Shown here piece after piece: positions 7,178-11,964 of a stretch of 11,964 nucleotides of DNA; the stretch's first letter is position 1, and every line of letters starts with the position of its first letter. The notes under the pieces were generated by a model. That model had not been told where the DNA came from. It was given only the letters and a program-made list of their open reading frames with translations, and did not search any database. Position numbers and translations under genes: made by a program. The stretch spans positions 1 through 11,964 of the forward strand of contig JAEZLW010000162.1 in the NCBI GenBank assembly GCA_023415145.1, in the 5' to 3' direction. This DNA is from Bacillota bacterium (lineage in GTDB: Bacteria; Bacillota; Clostridia; Christensenellales; Aristaeellaceae).

Positions 7178-7933
7178 ATGGCCCACATTCCCGAGGATCA
7201 ATCAGCCGCAAGGCTTTGCGAGTTATGCCTGCGCAGCCAAAGGCTGCAAGCGCCTGTCTGTACGCGCTTTTTGACACCGCCGGAGGCTGAATCGGCAAGG
7301 CGTATCGCCCGGGAGCACCGCCTTGTGTGCACACTGTCCGGCGGGTACCCGTCGGCGGAGCGGGTGATGGCCTGCTTTCACCCGGAAGGGGAGGAAGCGG
7401 TATTTCCCATTGCGTGCGTGCATATTACTTGGGATGGGCGGTATCATCAGGCCGAACACCGCGCCATTTTGGGCAGTGTTCTGGGGCTGGGCATTGAGCG
7501 GAGCATGGTGGGGGATATCTGCCTTGTGGGGGATGCCGCATATCTGATGGCAGCGGAGGAAATGGCTGCATTCATTGCCCAAAACTTTGTAAAGGCGGGA
7601 AGGACGCCCGTTGTGGCCCTGGTGTTGGAAGATATTCCGCCGATAGCGGCCCCGGAGGGTACAATATTCCGGGATACGGTAGCTTCCCTGCGGCTGGACG
7701 CCGTGCTGGCGGCAGGGCTGAACATGAGCAGGTCCGAGGCTGCTTCCTGCATTCTTTCCGGTCAGGTGCAGGTAAACCACAAGCCGGAAATTCGAACCGA
7801 CGCGCAGCTTCGCGAAGGCGACCTACTATCCATCCGGGGGTTTGGGCGGTTGCTTATAAAAGCAGTTGGAGCGGCTACCCGAAAAGGGCGAATCCCCATT
7901 CAATTTGAAAGCCATGGCATCCATAGATCATAA
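7178..7933 (+). CDS. ylmH: YlmH-type RNA-binding protein with S4 domain
   Basis: The protein has 251 residues. The N-terminal two thirds contain the YlmH/DUF-type domain, with AEHRAILGSVLGLGIERSMVGDICL (93-117) matching the family's H-R-x-x-x-G-x-x-x-x-L-G-I motif. The S4 RNA-binding domain is at about 171-228 (LRLDAVLAAGLNMSRSEAASCILSGQVQVN). Recent work on relatives places YlmH in ribosome rescue and rRNA or tRNA binding on stalled 50S subunits. The ATG at 7178 lies 2 bases after the ylmG stop with only a poor ribosome site, so translation is probably coupled to ylmG. The frame is open upstream to a TTG at 7127 inside ylmG, which I reject because conserved sequence begins later. Confidence 0.93.
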   Translation: MAHIPEDQSAARLCELCLRSQRLQAPVCTRFLTPPEAESARRIAREHRLVCTLSGGYPSAERVMACFHPEGEEAVFPIACVHITWDGRYHQAEHRAILGSVLGLGIERSMVGDICLVGDAAYLMAAEEMAAFIAQNFVKAGRTPVVALVLEDIPPIAAPEGTIFRDTVASLRLDAVLAAGLNMSRSEAASCILSGQVQVNHKPEIRTDAQLREGDLLSIRGFGRLLIKAVGAATRKGRIPIQFESHGIHRS

Positions 7934-7968
7934 AGACCATTTTTCCAGCTAGAAAGGAGACCGCGCAC

Positions 7969-8490
7969 ATGCCTATCACCGTAGCAATGATCGAGGAAAA
8001 AGAATTCAAAACCAAAGTACGCGGCTATGACCCCGTAGAGGTGGACGAATTCTTGGATGAGATTTGCGACGAGCTCATCGCCATGCAGGATGAAATTGCA
8101 TCCTTGCAGGAGCAGCTTGCCCAGGCACGTGCCCAGGCAGCCCGTCCGGCAAAAGCGGAACCGGCTCCCGTTGCACCGCCCACCATGAGACCCCAGGTGC
8201 CTTCCATCGCCAAGGAGCAGGAGGAAACGCTGCGCAAGCTTCTGGTGAATGCCCAGCGGGTGAGCGATGAGACAGTGGCCGAAGCCCATGCCAGGGCGGA
8301 AGCCATTGTGGCCGATGCCCAAAGGAAGGCAGAGGAGGCTGTGGCGGATATCGCTTCTGAGCGGGAATCCCTTGCCCAGGAAGTGGATACGCTTCGCAAG
8401 GCGGCCAAGGATTACAGGGAACGCTTCCTGCGCCTGGTGGCAGACCAGCAGCACATTCTCAAGGCGGAGACGGAATTGTTCGCGGATTGA
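7969..8490 (+). CDS. divIVA: DivIVA-family septum and pole protein
   Basis: DivIVA binds negatively curved membrane and recruits division or pole factors. The 173-residue protein has the N-terminal membrane-binding module (MPITVAMIEEKEFKTKVRGYDPVEVDEFLDEI), a first coiled coil to about 58, an Ala/Pro-rich linker (59-79), and a second long coiled coil (about 80-170). The membrane-inserting Phe before Arg in Bacillus subtilis (F17-R18) is Val here, a change also seen in other clostridial members as far as I recall. AGAAAGGAG (7951-7959) precedes the ATG. It is the last gene of the division block and is followed by a terminator-like hairpin. Confidence 0.95.
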   Translation: MPITVAMIEEKEFKTKVRGYDPVEVDEFLDEICDELIAMQDEIASLQEQLAQARAQAARPAKAEPAPVAPPTMRPQVPSIAKEQEETLRKLLVNAQRVSDETVAEAHARAEAIVADAQRKAEEAVADIASERESLAQEVDTLRKAAKDYRERFLRLVADQQHILKAETELFAD

Positions 8491-8514
8491 TCAGGTATTT
8501 TGCCTTTCTTTACG

Positions 8515-8551
8515 AAAGATGCTGCCCGGATTATTCGGGAAGCATTCTTTT
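8515..8551 (+). terminator. Probable terminator of the division operon
   Basis: AAAGA-TGCT-G-CCCG (8515-8528) pairs with CGGG-A-AGCA-TTCTTT (8536-8550) with one bulge and one mismatch; the right arm itself provides a short T-rich end (TTCTTTT). It starts 25 bases after the divIVA stop. Strength is moderate because the U-tract is short and interrupted. Confidence 0.6.
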
Positions 8552-8609
8552 GATGGTCTCTTGCCGTGAAAGCGGTGCAAGAACACGATGTCCGGTCGTG
8601 TGCAGCGTG

Positions 8610-8638
8610 TCAAAAAAGTGGCGATGCCACTTTTTTGA
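8610..8638. repeat. Perfect hairpin, terminator-like on both strands
   Basis: TCAAAAAAGTGGC (8610-8622) and GCCACTTTTTTGA (8626-8638) form a perfect 13-bp stem with a 3-base loop. The T6 arm is followed by GAGTTTTT on the plus strand, and the A6 arm gives T6 on the minus strand, so it could end transcription from both sides. Confidence 0.7.
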
Positions 8639-8701
8639 GTTTTTCCCTCGCTGCACTGCACTGAGGCTGCGCCTTTGTGCGGCCGTTTGCTCGGGCAAGG
8701 T

Positions 8702-8785
8702 AGGAATTTCATCGAAATTCCTGCGAAAACCACCGCACATGTCGCTGGTTTTCGATCTATCATTGGAGGGCTTTGGCCCTCCAAT
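8702..8785. repeat. Three consecutive perfect hairpins
   Basis: First, AGGAATTTC (8702-8710) with GAAATTCCT (8714-8722). Second, CGAAAACCA (8724-8732) with TGGTTTTCG (8746-8754), loop 13. Third, ATTGGAGGGC (8762-8771) with GCCCTCCAAT (8776-8785), loop TTTG. Stems are 9, 9 and 10 bp without mismatch and are spaced by 1 and 7 bases. Three such palindromes in 84 bases is far above chance and suggests a modular repeat or a structured RNA. Confidence 0.7.
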
Positions 8786-8811
8786 ACCTCCCAAGGGTTT
8801 TTTGACGGTCT

Positions 8812-8839
8812 GAACACGATGTCCGGTCGTGTTCTTTTT
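8812..8839 (+). terminator. Hairpin plus T-run just upstream of the fosX remnant
   Basis: GAACACGA (8812-8819) and TCGTGTTC (8827-8834) form a perfect 8-bp stem with a 7-base loop, followed by TTTTT (8835-8839). This matches an intrinsic terminator or attenuator. It ends 23 bases before the fosX ATG, so transcription entering from the left would be reduced. Confidence 0.55.
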
Positions 8840-8862
8840 GCATGGGCGAAAGGAGGAACATA

Positions 8863-9258
8863 ATGATTTTGGGGTTGAGCCATATCACGTTGGTTGTCAG
8901 TGATTTGATGCGGTCAGCCGCGCAGTAAAAGAAGGTGCTTCAAGCGCGGGAGGTGTATGACAGCGGTAGAGAAACCTATCCACTTGCCAGGGAGAAATTT
9001 CTCCTGATAAACGGTTTATGGTTGTGCCTCATGGAAGGCGATTCCCTGAAGGAGCGCACCTATAACCATATCGCCTTTCAAATTGAAGAGCATGACTTTG
9101 ATGACTTTGCATGAAGGATCAGGGAAGCCGGCGTACAAACAAGAGCGGACCGACCCCGGGTTAAAGGGGAAGGCCGCTCCATCTATTTTTATGATTATGA
9201 CAATCATTTGTTTGAGCTGCATACAGGGACCCTGGCGGACAGGCTGGCATATTGTTGC
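8863..9258 (+). pseudogene. fosX: Fosfomycin-resistance hydrolase FosX, inactivated by two nonsense codons
   Basis: Reading from the ATG at 8863 (AGGAGG at 8851-8856) gives a continuous FosX-like product in one frame with no indel, broken only by TAA at codon 22 (8926-8928) and TGA at codon 84 (9112-9114). Recognisable stretches are GLSHITLVVSDL, SGRETYPLAREKFLLINGLW, LMEGDSLKERTYNHIAFQI, RPRVKGEGRSIYFYDYDNHLFELHTGTL. The metal ligands His7, His69 and Glu118 and the general base Glu44 fall at exactly the numbers known for Listeria FosX, a vicinal-oxygen-chelate enzyme that adds water to the fosfomycin epoxide using Mn. The natural end (about residue 133) is lost: the frame runs on into hairpin-rich sequence. 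TGA, TAA and TAG all end intact genes in this window, so recoding is unlikely. Long stretches are still readable, which suggests recent decay. Confidence 0.88.
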
Positions 9259-9271
9259 AGGTTGCTGCCTC

Positions 9272-9334
9272 GGCCAGTTGCTAGCAACTGGCCTGTGACA
9301 GGGGTGCGTTTTCTCTTTCGTCCCGAAAGAGAAA
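9272..9334. repeat. Two perfect hairpins after the fosX remnant
   Basis: GGCCAGTTGC (9272-9281) and GCAACTGGCC (9284-9293) form a 22-base perfect palindrome with only TA in the middle. TTTCTCTTTCG (9310-9320) and CGAAAGAGAAA (9324-9334) form an 11-bp stem with a TCC loop. The first begins about 5 codons past where FosX should have ended. Confidence 0.7.
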
Positions 9335-9643
9335 CAGAAAGGGGCGGGGAGTCTTGATCCTCCCCCTTATCCATCTGGCTCAATCGGCGCATTACTCGCT
9401 GCCGCTCGTACTGCTTGTTTCGCCAGCCTCCTCCGCCTCGCTTCATCCGCCACAGGCTGCGCTTCGGCTTCGGAGCCCCACAAACGCCCAATTGGTGGTG
9501 CGCTTCGCGCGCGAACCTATTTTGGAGCATTGGTTACGGGCATTTACATGCGCTCGAAGTAGCCAGTATGTTTTATTGCATTATCATGGGATTCTCAAGG
9601 GATGTATCCCTTGAGCAGGGGTCCAGGGGACGGAGTCACCTGG
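9335..9643. other. Gene-free stretch with one further palindrome
   Basis: I see no gene here. Open frames on the plus strand are of unusual Pro/Ala/Arg composition, lack ribosome sites and continue into the repeats. CTCAAGGGAT (9594-9603) with ATCCCTTGAG (9606-9615) is a 10-bp perfect palindrome with a 2-base centre; it lies 28 bases beyond the end of the minus-strand phosphatase gene and might act as its weak terminator, but no T-run follows on that strand. A looser stem (GGCT...AGCC, 9455-9476) surrounds a GCTTCGGCTTCGG stretch. Confidence 0.5.
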
Positions 9644-10432
9644 TCACGGCACGATGTCCCCGACACCGGGCAGGACGTAGGTCGGCTGATAGGGGAAGGC
9701 TTTCATTTCTTCGATATCGGTGACGCCGCTTAACACCAACACGGTCTCAATGCCGCTTTCAATGCCGGAAAGGATATCGGTATCCATCCGGTCGCCGATG
9801 ATGGCCGACTCCTCCGGGGTAACGCCGAGGATCTGCAAGCCGTGGCGCATCATCAGGGGGTTGGGCTTGCCCAGATAATAGGCGGTGCGGCCTGTGGCCA
9901 AGGCGATGGGGGCCATCAGTGCCCTGGTGGCAGGAGCGATACCGTTTTCAATGGGGCCGGTCAGGTCGGAGTTGGTGCCGATGAGCTTGGCGCCCTTTAA
10001 AACCAATGACACGGCCTTCTCGATCTTGTCGTAGCTGTAGGTACGGGTTTCGCCCAGCACCACATAATCGGGGTTCACATCGTTCATGGTGAAGCCCGCT
10101 TCATACAGCGCGCCTACCAGGCCCGGCTCGCCGATGACATAAGCGCTGCCGCCGGGACACTGGGCTTTCAAAAAGGCGGCGGTGGACAATGCGCTGGTAT
10201 AAAAGTGATCCTCCGACACAGTCAGTCCCAGCCGGGACAGCTTTTGCGCCAGTTCCCTGGGCGCCCGTTCGGAGCTGTTGGTTAAAAACAGATACTTTTT
10301 GTTCTCCCGCTGCAGAAAGTCCACAAAATCGTGTACCCCTGGGAGCAACTTGTTTCCGTGGTACAAAACGCCGTCCATATCGCAAATAAAACCTTTTTTC
10401 GCCCGGAGCTTGTCAAGGTTAACTGTCTTCAT
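9644..10432 (-). CDS. HAD-IIA (NagD-type) sugar or nucleotide phosphatase
   Basis: This 262-residue cytosolic phosphatase has all four HAD motifs: DMDGVLYHG with nucleophile Asp18 and acid Asp20, LTNSSERAP (49-57), GKPNP with Lys189, and IGDRMDTDILSG with Asp214 and Asp219. The cap between motifs II and III is of the C2 type typical of NagD and 4-nitrophenylphosphatase relatives, which dephosphorylate small sugar phosphates or nucleoside monophosphates; the real substrate is unknown. The start at 10432 has GGGAGG (minus strand, 10444-10439) at good spacing; an ATG at 10438 touches that site, and the frame is open further to 10543 but would overrun the promoter. It is transcribed away from pdp. 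Confidence 0.95.
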   Translation of the reverse strand: MKTVNLDKLRAKKGFICDMDGVLYHGNKLLPGVHDFVDFLQRENKKYLFLTNSSERAPRELAQKLSRLGLTVSEDHFYTSALSTAAFLKAQCPGGSAYVIGEPGLVGALYEAGFTMNDVNPDYVVLGETRTYSYDKIEKAVSLVLKGAKLIGTNSDLTGPIENGIAPATRALMAPIALATGRTAYYLGKPNPLMMRHGLQILGVTPEESAIIGDRMDTDILSGIESGIETVLVLSGVTDIEEMKAFPYQPTYVLPGVGDIVP

Positions 10433-10454
10433 ATGCATCCTCCCATCCCATGGT

Positions 10455-10483
10455 AGTATAGCCTGTTTTATATGATGTGGCAA
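10455..10483 (-). promoter_or_regulatory. Sigma-A-type promoter for the HAD phosphatase
   Basis: On the minus strand, TTGCCA (10483-10478) and TATACT (10460-10455) are separated by exactly 17 bases. Transcription would start near 10448, leaving a leader of about 16 bases that includes the GGGAGG ribosome site. Confidence 0.72.
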
Positions 10484-10534
10484 TGCTTTGCAGAAAACAA
10501 GCGAAAATAGGCGATTGCGGCCTTTGAAAAGAAG

Positions 10535-10563
10535 ATGACGCATGAAGGGGGTTGTGATATAAT
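10535..10563 (+). promoter_or_regulatory. Extended -10 promoter for pdp
   Basis: TATAAT (10558-10563) is a perfect -10, preceded by TG at 10555-10556, one base away, which is the extended -10 signature. ATGACG (10535-10540) sits 17 bases upstream as a partial -35 (4 of 6). The start would be near 10570, about 30 bases before the gene. Confidence 0.75.
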
Positions 10564-10598
10564 GGAACTATCTTTCCCCCGAAAGGAAGCAGCGGGAT

Positions 10599-11927
10599 AT
10601 GGACATGATCTCGATCATTGAAAACAAAAAACAGGGCCGGGAACTGAGTGAAGCGGAGATCGGCTTTTTTGTGAAAGGTGCGTCTTCAGGAGATATACCG
10701 GATTATCAACTGGCCGCGCTTTTGATGGCCATTAGGCTAAACGGAATGACGCCGGAGGAAACGGCATTGTTGACCCTTGCCATGGCCCATTCCGGGGACA
10801 TGGCGGATCTGAGCGCCATTCCGGGAAGAACGGTGGATAAGCATTCCACCGGCGGCGTGGGGGATACCACCACCCTGGTGCTGGCACCGCTGGTGGCTGC
10901 CTGCTCGGTGCCTGTAGCCAAGATGAGCGGCCGGGGTCTTGGGCATACCGGGGGCACGCTGGATAAGCTGGAGAGCATACCGGGCCTTCATGTTGAGCTA
11001 TCGCAGTCAGAATTCATTGATCAGATCAAGCGCATCGGCTGCGCTGTGATCGGCCAGAGCAAGAATATGGTCCCGGCGGATAAGGTACTGTATGCATTGC
11101 GGGATGTAACGGCGACCGTGGACAGCCTGCCGCTGATCGCATCCTCCATCATGAGCAAGAAGCTGGCCAGCGGGGCCGGGGCCATTGTGCTGGATGTAAA
11201 AACGGGCTCGGGAGCGATCATGCACTCGCTGGAAGGAAGCATCGAACTGGCGAAGGCCATGGTGGACATTGGCTTTTTGACCGGGCGGCCGACGGTGGCC
11301 ATCGTCACCGGCATGGCGGAGCCGCTGGGGTCCCATGTGGGCAACGCTCTTGAGGTGAAGGAAGCCATCGATATCCTGGCAGGCAGGGCAACAGGGCCGC
11401 TGCTCCATGTGTCGCTTACGCTGGGCAGCCATATGCTCGTTGCGGCAGGGCGGGCATCAACGCTTATGGAAGCGGAAATGCTTTTGAAACACGCGCTGGC
11501 AAGCGGCGAAGGCCTCAATAAGCTTCGGGAGATGGTCATAGCCCAGGGGGGAGACGGCAGCGTGTGTGACGATGTATCCCTTTTGCCAAAGGCGCAGGTG
11601 ATACGGCCCGCCAAGGCGAAGGAAGCGGGATTCGTGCAAAGCATGGATACCACCAAGCTGGGCCTGTGCGCCCAGCGTATGGGGGCCGGGCGCATCCGCA
11701 AGGACGATAAAATCGATCCCGCCGTAGGCTTTGTGCTTCACAAGCGCATCGGGGAGAGGATCGAAAAGGGCGAAACGCTTGTCACCCTCCACGCACGGGA
11801 TAAATCATCGGCCAATATGGCGGAGGAAATGTTGCGGAGCAATATCGTCATCGGTTCTGAGGCAGTGGACCCGGAGCCTTTGATCCATGCCGTTGTAACA
11901 AAAGATAACATACAACGCATAGCGTAA
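10599..11927 (+). CDS. pdp: Pyrimidine-nucleoside phosphorylase (EC 2.4.2.2)
   Basis: It splits uridine, deoxyuridine or thymidine with phosphate to the free base and (deoxy)ribose 1-phosphate, in cytosolic nucleoside salvage. The 442 residues span the whole family length. The N-terminal helical domain is followed by the phosphate-binding signature DKHSTGGVGD (80-89), KMSGRGLGHTGGTLDKLESIPG (108-129), and VLDVKTGSGA. The C-terminal domain carries the GRIRKDDKIDPAVGFVLHKRIGERIEKGE stretch typical of the group. AAAGGAAG (10582-10589) is 9 bases before the first ATG; a second ATG two codons later is less well placed. Thymidine phosphorylase (deoA) is the close alternative, but Firmicutes members are generally the broad-specificity Pdp. 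No deoC, cdd or nucleoside transporter is seen before the window ends. Confidence 0.96.
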   Translation: MDMISIIENKKQGRELSEAEIGFFVKGASSGDIPDYQLAALLMAIRLNGMTPEETALLTLAMAHSGDMADLSAIPGRTVDKHSTGGVGDTTTLVLAPLVAACSVPVAKMSGRGLGHTGGTLDKLESIPGLHVELSQSEFIDQIKRIGCAVIGQSKNMVPADKVLYALRDVTATVDSLPLIASSIMSKKLASGAGAIVLDVKTGSGAIMHSLEGSIELAKAMVDIGFLTGRPTVAIVTGMAEPLGSHVGNALEVKEAIDILAGRATGPLLHVSLTLGSHMLVAAGRASTLMEAEMLLKHALASGEGLNKLREMVIAQGGDGSVCDDVSLLPKAQVIRPAKAKEAGFVQSMDTTKLGLCAQRMGAGRIRKDDKIDPAVGFVLHKRIGERIEKGETLVTLHARDKSSANMAEEMLRSNIVIGSEAVDPEPLIHAVVTKDNIQRIA

Positions 11928-11964
11928 GTTCGCTGTCCTATAAATTATGTCCATATAAAGTTTT

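Larger units (their letters stand above)
8581..8832. repeat. 21-base direct repeat flanking a hairpin cluster
   Basis: An identical 21-base unit beginning GAACACGATGTCC occurs at 8581-8601 and 8812-8832. Each copy is preceded by a related TTTGAYGGTCT stretch (8549-8559 and 8801-8810), with about 21 extra bases in the first copy. Each unit is itself a hairpin (ACACGA/TCGTGT). Between the copies lie four more nearly perfect hairpins. No gene can be supported here; open frames on both strands are composed of these repeats. Confidence 0.7.

Noticed and set aside
8491..8883. A 130-residue minus-strand frame with TRPDIVF repeated twice, and overlapping plus-strand frames
   Set aside because: The duplicated peptide is only the 21-base direct repeat translated twice; the frames consist of hairpin DNA and lack start signals.
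9112..9114. In-frame TGA in fosX as selenocysteine or recoded codon
   Set aside because: A TAA stop also interrupts the same frame, no SECIS-type hairpin directly follows the TGA, and the position is not catalytic in FosX. TGA ends several intact genes here.

Overview
The window looks like chromosomal DNA of a moderately GC-rich, low-GC-relative Gram-positive bacterium, most likely a member of the Clostridia. The main evidence is the block ylmE-sepF-ylmG-ylmH-divIVA, which is the Firmicutes cell-division neighbourhood, here preceded by a SigB/SigF/SigG-type sigma factor and its putative anti-sigma partner. A Clostridia-style aspartate kinase and a pyrimidine-nucleoside phosphorylase fit the same picture. 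I cannot name genus or species from the sequence.

Layout. Bases 1-144 are the tail of a GNAT acetyltransferase. It is followed by a long imperfect inverted repeat (143-300), an intrinsic terminator (335-368) and a near-consensus promoter (381-409) that drives aspartate kinase lysC (458-1774). A TauE/SafE-family permease follows (1855-2685). From 2751 to 8490 lies a tightly packed co-directional block: a degenerate RsbW-like anti-sigma protein, a sigma factor, a membrane-anchored HlyD-like protein, then ylmE, sepF, ylmG, ylmH and divIVA. The largest gap in it is about 95 bases, before the HlyD-like gene. A terminator-like hairpin closes it at 8515-8551.

From 8491 to 9643 there is no intact gene. 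This stretch holds a decayed fosfomycin-resistance gene (fosX, 8863-9258) with two in-frame nonsense codons and every catalytic residue still at its family position. It is bracketed by clusters of short, nearly perfect hairpins and a 21-base direct repeat. I read this as an accessory insertion between conserved housekeeping genes.

The right end has two divergent genes with recognisable promoters back to back in a 166-base spacer: a NagD-type HAD phosphatase on the minus strand (9644-10432) and pyrimidine-nucleoside phosphorylase pdp on the plus strand (10599-11927). Both could act in nucleotide or phosphate salvage, but nothing in the sequence ties them together beyond adjacency.

I did not find a clearly new multi-gene system. 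The items most worth a second look are the fosX pseudogene in its hairpin-rich bed, the cysteine-rich anti-sigma protein that lacks the usual ATP-binding boxes, the SepF with long tyrosine-rich tails on both sides of its core, and the 158-base inverted repeat after the acetyltransferase.
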